Positions 55,866 through 63,802 of a DNA stretch of 64,000 nt are shown piece after piece. A program made the translations under genes and the position numbers. The stretch is from Neobacillus rhizosphaerae (GTDB lineage Bacteria > Bacillota > Bacilli > Bacillales > Cytobacillaceae), in the NCBI RefSeq assembly GCF_937468385.1, contig NZ_CALBWS010000019.1:33627-97626 (forward strand), read 5' to 3'. Under the pieces are notes generated by a model. It searched no databases. It saw only the letters and a program-made list of their open reading frames with translations, and was not told the DNA's origin. How positions within the stretch are numbered: the stretch's first letter is position 1; each line of letters opens with the position of its first letter.

Positions 55866-56222
55866 ATGTCTGAGGAAATCATTTATTTAACAGAAAAGCT
55901 TCTCCAGTATAATCGATTATTTCAAGAGTATTATCAACGTGCCAGGGAAACAGGAACTACTGAAGATTTTCATGAGGTCATTAAACCATTTGCAAATGAA
56001 GTGAAGGAAGTTAACGACCAGTGGAAAGAAATGATGAAAAAATGGCTCTCGAAAACTTCACATAAATATATTCATCTAAAGCAAATTGACTCGACCTCGG
56101 AACATATTGATCAGCTAGCGATTCAATCCTTTTTTTCAACCACTAGCAAAAAAAGGTTTTTAGATGCTCAGAGAACGGTTGAATTTTTCTTGCAGGAAAT
56201 TTTAAAAGGAGTTAAAAATTAG
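55866..56222 (+). CDS. yppE: YppE (DUF1798 family)
   Basis: A 118-residue all-helical protein. The pattern KKRFLDAQRTVEFFLQ and KYIHLKQIDSTSEHIDQLAI resembles B. subtilis YppE (KKRFKDITESVLYTLHAV and KYVHKEQIEAVKDNFLELVL), a DUF1798 protein with a four-helix fold and unknown function. ATG at 55866 follows GGTTTAGAAGGGAT. It ends at a terminator shared with the convergent yppF gene. Confidence 0.8.
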   Translation: MSEEIIYLTEKLLQYNRLFQEYYQRARETGTTEDFHEVIKPFANEVKEVNDQWKEMMKKWLSKTSHKYIHLKQIDSTSEHIDQLAIQSFFSTTSKKRFLDAQRTVEFFLQEILKGVKN

Positions 56223-56252
56223 AAAAGAGATGCTTAGCATCTCTTTTTTGGG
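56222..56252. terminator. Bidirectional terminator between yppE and yppF
   Basis: AAAAGAGATGC and GCATCTCTTTT form an 11-bp stem around TTA, with A and T tracts on either side. Confidence 0.87.
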
Positions 56253-56462
56253 TTAAGAATGTTTGATGAGGGAGTTTTTATTATCAGTTTCAGGAATAAC
56301 TGCGCCTTGGTTTTCAAGTTCACGGACAAGTTGGCGATATTCTTTTATGCCAATTTCGTTTTGAATATATGCTTTCTTAGCAAAATCCATTAATGCATTA
56401 ATATCATCTGTGTCATAATCCCGACTTTGATTAAATTTGCTTTTTAATTGGTTAATGTCCAT
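56253..56462 (-). CDS. yppF: YppF-like small protein
   Basis: A 69-residue, soluble, charged protein with SKFNQSRDYDTDDINALMDF and IGIKEYRQLVRELENQGA, which fits YppF (about 62 residues in B. subtilis) by size, orientation and neighbourhood. ATG at 56462 follows GGAGGAGCT at correct spacing, whereas upstream in-frame codons at 56492 lack a site. Function unknown. Confidence 0.72.
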   Translation of the reverse strand: MDINQLKSKFNQSRDYDTDDINALMDFAKKAYIQNEIGIKEYRQLVRELENQGAVIPETDNKNSLIKHS

Positions 56463-56649
56463 AAATAGCTCCTCCTTCATCATTTTATCCATCGTAACAC
56501 GAAATAAAAAGAATTATAGTTTTTATAATATTTAAACTTTAGACAAAATTCCCCTAAATTAGACAGTTGGGTAGATTTCAAATTAATCACCATTCATTTC
56601 TTACCTACATAATGTGTAATGGAGAAAAATAAAGAGGAGATGTTTGCCC

Positions 56650-57204
56650 ATGTTTGGTAAGAAAAGACCAAATAATTTTGTCAATTATGGATACTCGGGG
56701 CAAATAATGCACCAAGATTATCCAATTGGATACCAATGGAATGACCAGAATGTTGATCGTAATCAACCTTATTCTTATCAACCACAGCCACAACATTATG
56801 ATTGGATGGGTTACCAGCAACAAAATCCGTACTACCCTCAATTTCAGCCATATGGTCAAAACGTTCAACCTGGATTCGGCCCTCAAACAATGCCAATCAA
56901 TGCTCAACCATATACTCAAAAGGATTCACAATTCCTATTCCAAAATCCACTGGTACCAAAGGATGAAATAGCGAAAAATCAACCATACATGCCAATGAAT
57001 GGCTATCCAATGATGAATCCATATCCAAAACAAAACATCCTTCCAAAACAACCTGGTGGAGTGCAATCGTTCATGAATTCTTTTAAGTCTCAAGATGGGT
57101 CGGTGGACTTTAATAAAATGGTGAATACAGCAGGAACAATGATGAATGCGGTGAATCAAGTTTCTTCATTAGTAAAAGGGTTTGGAGGAATATTTAAAGT
57201 GTAA
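56650..57204 (+). CDS. yppG: YppG-like, proline/glutamine/tyrosine-rich coat-type protein
   Basis: A 184-residue low-complexity protein rich in Gln, Pro, Tyr and Asn (for example QPYSYQPQPQHYDWMGYQQQ) with a more ordered C-terminus (VQSFMNSFKSQDGSVDFNKM, then SLVKGFGGIFKV). It is longer than B. subtilis YppG (about 125), a spore-coat-associated protein. The composition fits a coat or envelope protein. ATG at 56650 follows AGAGGAGA; a TTG at 56644 is less well spaced. It has its own terminator. Confidence 0.75.
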   Translation: MFGKKRPNNFVNYGYSGQIMHQDYPIGYQWNDQNVDRNQPYSYQPQPQHYDWMGYQQQNPYYPQFQPYGQNVQPGFGPQTMPINAQPYTQKDSQFLFQNPLVPKDEIAKNQPYMPMNGYPMMNPYPKQNILPKQPGGVQSFMNSFKSQDGSVDFNKMVNTAGTMMNAVNQVSSLVKGFGGIFKV

Positions 57205-57206
57205 TC

Positions 57207-57236
57207 AAAAAAGACGGCCACCGGCCGTCTTTTTTG
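57207..57236 (+). terminator. Terminator after yppG
   Basis: AAAAAGACGGCC and GGCCGTCTTTTT form a 12-bp stem around ACC, followed by more Ts. Confidence 0.9.
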
Positions 57237-57237
57237 T

Positions 57238-57320
57238 AATATAAGAATTTATAACATTGGACTTAGAGAAATGTCCAGCTCCAGGCGCCGATGGGCGGGC
57301 GCCTTGCACTTTTCTTAATT
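57238..57320 (+). repeat. Dispersed intergenic repeat, copy D (shortened)
   Basis: It begins TATAAGAATTTATAACATTG, has the GAAATGTCCAGCTCCAGGCG core, and then GGCGCC and GGGCGCC separated by only GATGGGC, so the long interior seen in copies A and C is missing. It ends CCTTGCACTTTTCTTAA. Confidence 0.78.
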
Positions 57321-57344
57321 TCACTAAGATCAATAAATAATTGG

Positions 57345-57827
57345 CTAATCTTCTATTTCAATCACTTTCCCTTTTTCTTGTGGGATTCTTATTTGTAATA
57401 AACCATCACGGTAAGATGCCTTCACCTGTTTTTCATTAATCGCATGTGGAAGTGCGACGGTTCTTGCTGATTGTTGTCGAATAAATTTGCGGCGATAAAC
57501 TTGGGTTTGATCGTCTTCCACAGTTTCCATCTCATTATTTTCAACTGATATGGTTAAATAATTCCCCGTAATATTTAAGTGAATTTGATCTCTTTTAACA
57601 CCTGGAAGCTCTGCAGTAATAATATGTTCCTTCCCAGTTTCCACTGTTTCTACATGAAAACCAGCTGCAACGGGAAATGGAGTCTTGAAAAAATCATCAA
57701 TGGATTGTAAAAATCCACGTACCGGTTTTTCAGTGAAGAAATCATTCATTGATCTCACCAAATCACGAAAAGGTTCAGGTATCGGTTTTTTGGGGTTGTT
57801 TTTCTCATTTGGAGGCATGGATGACAT
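57345..57827 (-). CDS. Small heat-shock protein, Hsp20 family
   Basis: A 160-residue alpha-crystallin-type chaperone. After a proline/asparagine-rich start and a hydrophobic phenylalanine-containing N-terminal arm (FFTEKPVRGFLQSIDDFFKT), the crystallin domain shows ITAELPGVKRDQIHLNITGN and the terminal strand IRIPQEKGKVIEIED, the latter containing an I-x-I motif. Such proteins hold unfolded proteins or, in Bacillus, form part of the spore coat (CotM, CotP); I cannot tell which this is. The start at 57827 follows AGAGGG; adjacent ATG codons at 57833 and 57818 are possible. It is divergent from hcp. Confidence 0.85.
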   Translation of the reverse strand: MSSMPPNEKNNPKKPIPEPFRDLVRSMNDFFTEKPVRGFLQSIDDFFKTPFPVAAGFHVETVETGKEHIITAELPGVKRDQIHLNITGNYLTISVENNEMETVEDDQTQVYRRKFIRQQSARTVALPHAINEKQVKASYRDGLLQIRIPQEKGKVIEIED

Positions 57828-57939
57828 TAACATTCCCTCTCTTTCTATTATTTTACTCCATATCATATGCTGACAAATCTAGGTAGGTGCCGTCATATAT
57901 TTGCAACAACTTTTTGAACGATTTATTACAAATTGTTTT

Positions 57940-57957
57940 GTGTGATGTAGATCACAC
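57940..57957. promoter_or_regulatory. Perfect CRP/FNR-type operator upstream of hcp
   Basis: GTGTGATGTAGATCACAC is a perfect palindrome containing TGTGA-N6-TCACA, the binding site of CRP/FNR-family regulators. Its centre is 69 bp before the hcp ATG. With a -10 at TACGCT (57978-57983) the centre would be near -41.5, a class II activator site; TATGAT at 57966 would instead place it over the -35. Confidence 0.75.
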
Positions 57958-58017
57958 TAAATAATTATGATTATTTGTACGCTAGAGCAGTAATTTAATG
58001 GAGAGCGAGGAATCTAT

Positions 58018-59316
58018 ATGTTCTGTTATCAATGTGAACAAACCCCATCTGGTGGTTGTAAGGTTATGGGTGTATGCGGTAAAGATGAGACGATTGCAAG
58101 CTTACAAGATACGATTATTTTTGGATTAAAGGGAATTGCGGCATATCGTACACATGCTAATCAACTGGGATATACGGACCCATTTGTAGATACAACTACT
58201 CATGAAGCGCTATATCTGACATTAACGAACTCCAATTTCAATGTTCAAGAACATATCGAGATGGCCATGAAAGTAGGCCAGGCTGCTGTCCGCGTGATGG
58301 GAATACTAGATGAGGCCCATACAAATCGGTTAGGCATCCCAGAGCCCATTCGTGTGAGCCAAAACAAAATTGAAGGAAAATGTATCGTTGTAACTGGGCA
58401 TAATCTATTTGCTTTAGAGGAATTATTGAAGCAAACAGAAGGAAAGGGTATTAATATCTATACACACTCCGAAATGCTGCCAGCACACGGCTATCCTGCT
58501 CTAAAAAAATATTCTCATTTAAAAGGGAATATCGGAAAAGCTTGGTATGATCAACGCCGTCTGTTCGAAAAATTCCCTGGAGCTATTTTAGCGACGACAA
58601 ACTGTGTGATGCCGATTAAAGGAACCTATGCTGACAGAATGTTTACTTATGAAGTAACGGGGCTTGAAAAAGTAGAAAAAATTGTTAATGATGATTTTTC
58701 TCCTTTAATTGCGCGAGCATTAGAACTTCCTGAAGCGGCTATCGAGTCTGAGGAAACATTGCTTACAGGCTTCCATCATGAAACGGTCCTAGGCATAGCA
58801 CCTGAAGTAATTGATGCAGTGAAAACAGGTAAGATTAAGCGATTCTTTGTCATTGCCGGATGTGATGCTCCGGGGCATGGTGGGGATTACTATCGTGAAC
58901 TTGCAACATCGTTACCACCAGAGACAGTAATCTTAACAACTTCCTGCGGGAAATTCCGTTTTAATGACGTTGACTACGGTGTCGTTCCAGGAACAAATAT
59001 TCCTCGTTACATCGATTTAGGCCAGTGCAACAATTCAGGTTCTACAGTGAAAATTGCCATGGCTTTAGCGGATGCGTTTGGCTGCGAAGTGAATGAACTT
59101 CCTGTTAGCATTGTTTTGTCTTGGTTTGAACAAAAAGCGGTAGCCATTCTACTAGGGCTGTTTAGCTTAGGAATCAAGGATATCCGTATTGGGCCAAAAC
59201 CTCCTGAATTTATTTCTGAGGGAGTTTTGCAGGTCCTTCAAGATACATTTAATCTAAAACTGATCGGTACTGCTAAAGAAGATATCGAAGAAATGCTTCA
59301 GTTATCTATAAAATAA
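58018..59316 (+). CDS. hcp: Hybrid cluster protein (hydroxylamine reductase), short form
   Basis: A 432-residue iron-sulfur-oxygen protein. The N-terminal cluster ligands are Cys3, Cys6, Cys14 and Cys20 (C-x2-C-x7-C-x5-C), and hybrid-cluster ligands lie in GHNLFALEEL, TTNCVMPI, IAGCDAPGH, TTSCGKFRF and LGQCNNSG. At about 430 residues it lacks the ~110-residue helical insertion of 540-550-residue forms, so it belongs to the short class. In other bacteria Hcp removes nitric oxide and reduces hydroxylamine under anaerobic nitrosative stress. ATG at 58018 follows GAGAGCGAGG. An FNR-type operator precedes it and a Crp/Fnr gene lies tail-to-tail downstream. B. subtilis has no hcp here. Confidence 0.93.
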   Translation: MFCYQCEQTPSGGCKVMGVCGKDETIASLQDTIIFGLKGIAAYRTHANQLGYTDPFVDTTTHEALYLTLTNSNFNVQEHIEMAMKVGQAAVRVMGILDEAHTNRLGIPEPIRVSQNKIEGKCIVVTGHNLFALEELLKQTEGKGINIYTHSEMLPAHGYPALKKYSHLKGNIGKAWYDQRRLFEKFPGAILATTNCVMPIKGTYADRMFTYEVTGLEKVEKIVNDDFSPLIARALELPEAAIESEETLLTGFHHETVLGIAPEVIDAVKTGKIKRFFVIAGCDAPGHGGDYYRELATSLPPETVILTTSCGKFRFNDVDYGVVPGTNIPRYIDLGQCNNSGSTVKIAMALADAFGCEVNELPVSIVLSWFEQKAVAILLGLFSLGIKDIRIGPKPPEFISEGVLQVLQDTFNLKLIGTAKEDIEEMLQLSIK

Positions 59317-59318
59317 TA

Positions 59319-59352
59319 TAAAGAACCGCAGCATGATTGCTGCGGTTCTTTA
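59319..59352. terminator. Bidirectional terminator between hcp and the Crp/Fnr gene
   Basis: AAAGAACCGCAGC pairs perfectly with GCTGCGGTTCTTT over 13 bp around ATGATT, flanked by AT tracts. It serves the two convergent genes. Confidence 0.92.
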
Positions 59353-60048
59353 TATTAGATTAATTTCTTCTAGTAGAATATCTACATTTAAAATCATATT
59401 TCCTTCATCATCAACTTCGATTAACTCATCTTTTTTCATTTTTGTTAATGTCCGGCTAATCGTTTCCCTGGTGGTTCCAATCATATTGGCAAGATCCTTG
59501 TTCGTAAATTCGGACTTTAGAAGTATGGTTCCATCTCCTTTTTCCCGACCATGTTTCTGAGCAATCCTAATAAGAAGTTTAATGATTTGTTCATAAGTAT
59601 TATTGAGAATTTGCTCTTCGAGGCGGTTTTGTAAATCGACAATTTTCTCACCAAGAACCCTAAATACCTTGATACAAAGCTCAGGGTTTTCAATCAGCAC
59701 CGTTTCAAATTGGGAAATCGGCACCGCTATGAGTTTGGATGATTCAAGTACCTCCGCATAGGCAGGGTAGTCACCTTTTCTGAAAAAGCCGACATGGGGA
59801 AACATTTCACCTTTTTTCATGATAGCAACAATCTGTTCCTTACCATTAATGTCACTCTTGTAAATTTTGATTTTTCCATCATAAATAAAATAGACGGTTT
59901 CAAGCGGGTCACCTTGGAGGAAAACATGGCTTTGCTTTTTCCAATCCCGTGCAATGGCGATATCGGTAATTTTCGTTAATTCAAAATCATTTAACTCTCG
60001 AAAAAGAGTGAAATCAGAAAGTACTTTTTTTATTTCGTCTATTTTCAT
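59350..60048 (-). CDS. Crp/Fnr-family transcription regulator
   Basis: A 232-residue regulator with an N-terminal cyclic-nucleotide-like sensing barrel (HVFLQGDPLETVYFIYDGKI), a dimerisation helix (KVFRVLGEKIVDLQNRLEEQ) and a C-terminal HTH (TNKDLANMIGTTRETISRTL). Glu and Ser-Arg in the recognition helix (RETISR) are the residues that read TGTGA half-sites. Only one cysteine is present, so it cannot carry an FNR-type 4Fe-4S cluster on four cysteines; it is not B. subtilis Fnr, and its signal is unknown. Start at 60048 follows GTGGGTGAT. Its likely target is the operator 57940-57957 at hcp. Confidence 0.88.
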   Translation of the reverse strand: MKIDEIKKVLSDFTLFRELNDFELTKITDIAIARDWKKQSHVFLQGDPLETVYFIYDGKIKIYKSDINGKEQIVAIMKKGEMFPHVGFFRKGDYPAYAEVLESSKLIAVPISQFETVLIENPELCIKVFRVLGEKIVDLQNRLEEQILNNTYEQIIKLLIRIAQKHGREKGDGTILLKSEFTNKDLANMIGTTRETISRTLTKMKKDELIEVDDEGNMILNVDILLEEINLI

Positions 60049-60200
60049 TCTATCACCCACAAATTAATTTCAGTTACTTTCTATTGTAACAAAAAATCAA
60101 GCAATAGTTTATTATTATTGTTATTGATGTCCATTTGAATGAATGGAAGTTGGCGTTTCTCTATTCTTGTAAGTGAAAAAAATCATTTTTTCTTTTATTA

Positions 60201-60214
60201 CGAACGTTTATTCG
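60201..60214. promoter_or_regulatory. Candidate LexA (SOS) box upstream of mrfA
   Basis: CGAACGTTTATTCG matches the Bacillus LexA consensus CGAAC-N4-GTTCG at nine of the ten defined positions. It lies between a weak -35 and a TAAAAT -10 (60216-60221), about 29 bp before the mrfA start, a position suited to repression. Confidence 0.5.
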
Positions 60215-60242
60215 ATAAAATAAAAGTAATGAGGTGAGGAGT

Positions 60243-62537
60243 ATGATGTTAAAGAAAAGCCTGAGCGAAATTCTGACAGAGTTAAAAATAAATGAGGAAT
60301 TTAAAGAACATATCGTCACATGGCAAACAATTGATGAAAAACCTGCTAAAACAGCGCCATTGCCTGAAGACTTACATCCGGTTTTAAAAAAATCTCTTTA
60401 CACCAGGGGAATAGAAAAGCTATATACTCACCAAAAGTCAGCTTATGGAAAAATAATGGAAGGAAGAAGTGTCGTTGCAGTAACCCCAACGGCTTCAGGA
60501 AAAACACTTTGCTATAACCTTCCTGTATTGCAAACTATTTTAGCAAATCCAAGTGCACGGGCTCTTTATATGTTTCCTACTAAAGCTCTGGCACAGGATC
60601 AGAAGAGTGAAATCAACGAAATTATTCAAGCAGCAGGTGTTGATATTAACAGCTATACGTATGATGGAGATACACCTGCAAATATTCGGCAAAAGGTAAG
60701 GAAAGCAGGGCATGTGGTTATTACCAACCCCGATATGCTCCATTCTGCGATTTTGCCGCATCATACAAAATGGGTATCTTTGTTTGAAAATCTTAAATTT
60801 GTCGTCATTGATGAACTTCATACGTATCGCGGCGTATTTGGAAGCCATGTTGCTAATGTCATAAGAAGGTTGAAACGCATATGCCAATATTATGGAAGTA
60901 ATCCTGTGTTTATTTGTACATCAGCAACGATAGCAAATCCCTTAGAGCTTGCGCAAAACTTAACTGAGGAGAAAATGAGCTTGATTGATAATAACGGGGC
61001 ACCTAGTGGGACGAAACATTTTCTCTTCTATAACCCGCCAATTGTTAATAAACCGCTAAATATTAGAAGAAGTGCTACATTAGAGGTACGGAAAATTGCC
61101 GGTGAACTATTAAAAAATAAAATTCAAACGATTGTTTTTGCAAGAAGTAGAGTGAGGGTTGAAATTATTTTGACCTACTTGCAAGAATTAGTGAAAAACC
61201 AATTAGGTGCCAAATCAATCATGGGGTACCGGGGAGGCTATCTTCCGACTGAAAGAAGAAAAATTGAGAAGGGTTTACGGACAGGTGAGATTTACGGGGT
61301 TGTCAGCACAAACGCACTGGAATTAGGTGTGGATATTGGGGCGCTCCAGGTCTGCATTATGACAGGCTATCCAGGTACGATTTCTAGCGCGTGGCAGCAG
61401 GCAGGAAGAGCAGGAAGGAGGCATGGAGAAGCCCTTGTCATCATGGTTGCTAGTTCGAGTCCGCTCGATCAATATATCATCCAGAATCCCGATTACTTTT
61501 TTAATAAAAGCCCGGAAACAGCACGAATAAATCCGGATAATCTAATCATTTTAATCGATCATATGAAATGTGCTGCCTATGAACTTCCGTTTAAAGCAGA
61601 TGAGCAGTTCGGCAAAGTGGAAACAGCGGAACTGTTGGAGTATTTAACAGAGGAACGAGTCCTCTATCAAAATGGGGACAAATGGTACTGGATGAACGAT
61701 TCTTTTCCCGCTCATAACATAAGCCTGCGCTCAGCATCCCAGGAAAATGTGATTATCGTCGATCAAACAGATATTGCAAATGTAAAAGTAATCGGGGAAA
61801 TGGATCGGTTTTCTGCGATGACACTGCTCCATGATGAGGCCATTTATTTACATCAAGGTACACAATTCCAAGTTGAAAAGCTTGACTGGGATGAAAAGAA
61901 GGCATTTGTCAGGGAAGTGGATGTAGACTATTTTACCGATGCCAATCTTGCCGTTCAATTAAAAGTGCTCGAGGAGGACAAGCTACAAACCTTGACTGAT
62001 GTAGAAATTGGTTTTGGGGATGTTAGTGTCCGGGCCATGGCAACGATTTTTAAAAAAATCAAATTTGAGACACACGAAAATATCGGGTCAGGGCCCATTC
62101 ATCTTCCAGAAGAGGAGCTTCACACAAATGGTGCCTGGATTTCCTTAAATAAGCCGCTAGCAGAAATGGGACATGAGCGATTAGAACAGGGGCTTGTCGG
62201 AGCAGCACATGCCTTAAATCATATCGCACCTTTATTTGTGATGGCCGACCCGCAAGATATCCATGTCATCCCGCAAGTGAAGGCAGACCATAATGAGAAG
62301 CCAACGATTTTCTTTTATGATCGTTATCCGGGAGGAATTGGCTTAAGCGAAAAAATCCACAGTGGGATGTCAGAGGTATTTGCCGAAACGAAAAAAATGA
62401 TTGACCGATGCCAATGTGAATCCGGTTGTCCCTCCTGTATTGGGACTGATACTGTTGGGGAAATGGCAAAAAAGGATGCATTGAAAATTATTGCCTCTTT
62501 TTTAAATCCTATCGCTTTTGACAGGGAAGTGCAGTAA
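60243..62537 (+). CDS. mrfA: DNA-repair helicase MrfA (YprA)
   Basis: A 764-residue DEAD/DEAH-family 3'-5' helicase close to B. subtilis YprA (749). Walker A is VTPTASGKTLCYN near residue 85, Walker B is IDELHTYRGVFGS (DELH), and the second RecA domain has STNALELGVDIG and QQAGRAGRRHGEA. The C-terminal MZB-type domain has four cysteines in RCQCESGCPSCIGT, expected to bind zinc. In B. subtilis MrfA works with the MrfB exonuclease in a UvrABC-independent repair route for mitomycin C damage. ATG 60243 or 60246 may start translation after TGAGGAG. Its last codon overlaps mrfB. Confidence 0.95.
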   Translation: MMLKKSLSEILTELKINEEFKEHIVTWQTIDEKPAKTAPLPEDLHPVLKKSLYTRGIEKLYTHQKSAYGKIMEGRSVVAVTPTASGKTLCYNLPVLQTILANPSARALYMFPTKALAQDQKSEINEIIQAAGVDINSYTYDGDTPANIRQKVRKAGHVVITNPDMLHSAILPHHTKWVSLFENLKFVVIDELHTYRGVFGSHVANVIRRLKRICQYYGSNPVFICTSATIANPLELAQNLTEEKMSLIDNNGAPSGTKHFLFYNPPIVNKPLNIRRSATLEVRKIAGELLKNKIQTIVFARSRVRVEIILTYLQELVKNQLGAKSIMGYRGGYLPTERRKIEKGLRTGEIYGVVSTNALELGVDIGALQVCIMTGYPGTISSAWQQAGRAGRRHGEALVIMVASSSPLDQYIIQNPDYFFNKSPETARINPDNLIILIDHMKCAAYELPFKADEQFGKVETAELLEYLTEERVLYQNGDKWYWMNDSFPAHNISLRSASQENVIIVDQTDIANVKVIGEMDRFSAMTLLHDEAIYLHQGTQFQVEKLDWDEKKAFVREVDVDYFTDANLAVQLKVLEEDKLQTLTDVEIGFGDVSVRAMATIFKKIKFETHENIGSGPIHLPEEELHTNGAWISLNKPLAEMGHERLEQGLVGAAHALNHIAPLFVMADPQDIHVIPQVKADHNEKPTIFFYDRYPGGIGLSEKIHSGMSEVFAETKKMIDRCQCESGCPSCIGTDTVGEMAKKDALKIIASFLNPIAFDREVQ

Positions 62538-63802
62538 TGTCGTTAAAAAGTAAATTGAACCGATTAAAACCACATCTTTCAGCCGGAGTAAAAGGGGAAA
62601 AACAAGTTCTCTTGACTGAATCTTCTGCCGTTGATGTACCATTCAGGGAGAGATGGGAGCAAGAAAGCGTTAACCCCTATTTTATGGACGAAGATTATTG
62701 CTTAATAAGGGAAGTGAAATATCCTCTTTCCCAGCAGCATGGACATTACTGTTTTAGTGATTTTCTTACTGCTGTTGAAATCTGGAACAAGCTTTCCGTC
62801 AGCCATCCTTTATCAGCGCAAGGACATCGGGCTGATGAACTCTTCTTTTTTGATACAGAAACAACCGGACTCGGGGGCGGAGTGGGGAATACCATTTTTT
62901 TACTTGGTTATGCCAGTATTTCAGGAAATGAGCTTGTTTTAAGGCAACATATCCTGCCACATCCGGGTGCAGAGGTTCCTTTATATCAAAGTTTTTTAGA
63001 AAAGGTAAATTATAAAACGCTGGTTACCTATAATGGAAAATCCTTTGATTGGCCTCAAGTTAAAACAAGGCATACGCTTGTGAGAGAGCATGTACCAAAG
63101 CTGCCTGCATTTGGGCATTTTGATTTATTCCATGCCGCGAGAAGGTTATGGAAGCATAAATTGGAGCGTTTGAAATTAGCTGCTGTTGAAAAAGAGGTTT
63201 TAGGAGTAGAAAGAATAGACGATATTCCCGGATATTTGGCCCCAATGATCTATTTTGATTTCATTGAAAGTAAGCTGCCTGATGGCATGATCGGAATCAT
63301 AAAACATAATGAAATGGATATTTTGTCGCTTATAACATTGTATACTCATCTAACCTTCCAAATATGTGGGGTAGATATGAATCAAACAAGGCCGGAATCG
63401 TATGAAGTCGGGCGCTGGTTTGCATCATTAGGAGAAAAGAGTGAAGCAGAAAAAGTACTGAGGAAACTGACCACGGGCATTGATTTAACTTCCTTTCAGG
63501 CAAAGCTAACTTTGGCCTTTCAGCACAAAAAAGAACACGAGTGGGAAGTTGCACGAAAATTGTTCGTGGATGTTGTCGATTCTGGTGATGAACGGATGAT
63601 GTTAACGGCATGCCTGGAGCTTGCGAAAATCCATGAACATAGACTAAAAGATTATCAGCTTGCTATTAACTACTGTAAAAAGGCGATTTTTTTAATAACT
63701 CAATCTAAAATACTTGTAAAATTAACAGGCCAAATGACATTGGAACAGCTTCAAACCAGACTTATTCGCTTAGAACAAAAACAGGCAAAATTTCCTGGGT
63801 AA
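62537..63802 (+). CDS. mrfB: Exonuclease MrfB (YprB)
   Basis: A 421-residue protein with a DEDD-type ribonuclease H-like exonuclease domain (FFFDTETTGLGGGVGNTIFL near residues 102-121, TYNGKSFDWPQVKTRH near 175, and HNEMDILSLITLYTHL near 260) and a C-terminal TPR-like helical region (FASLGEKSEAEKVLRKLTTG, then LELAKIHEHRLKDYQLAINY). It is the partner of MrfA in mitomycin C repair in B. subtilis. The ATG overlaps the mrfA stop (TAATG), indicating translational coupling. Confidence 0.94.
   Translation: MSLKSKLNRLKPHLSAGVKGEKQVLLTESSAVDVPFRERWEQESVNPYFMDEDYCLIREVKYPLSQQHGHYCFSDFLTAVEIWNKLSVSHPLSAQGHRADELFFFDTETTGLGGGVGNTIFLLGYASISGNELVLRQHILPHPGAEVPLYQSFLEKVNYKTLVTYNGKSFDWPQVKTRHTLVREHVPKLPAFGHFDLFHAARRLWKHKLERLKLAAVEKEVLGVERIDDIPGYLAPMIYFDFIESKLPDGMIGIIKHNEMDILSLITLYTHLTFQICGVDMNQTRPESYEVGRWFASLGEKSEAEKVLRKLTTGIDLTSFQAKLTLAFQHKKEHEWEVARKLFVDVVDSGDERMMLTACLELAKIHEHRLKDYQLAINYCKKAIFLITQSKILVKLTGQMTLEQLQTRLIRLEQKQAKFPG

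Noticed and set aside
59350..60048. The Crp/Fnr protein as orthologue of B. subtilis Fnr.
   Set aside because: Only one cysteine is present, so the cysteine-liganded iron-sulfur cluster of Fnr cannot form.
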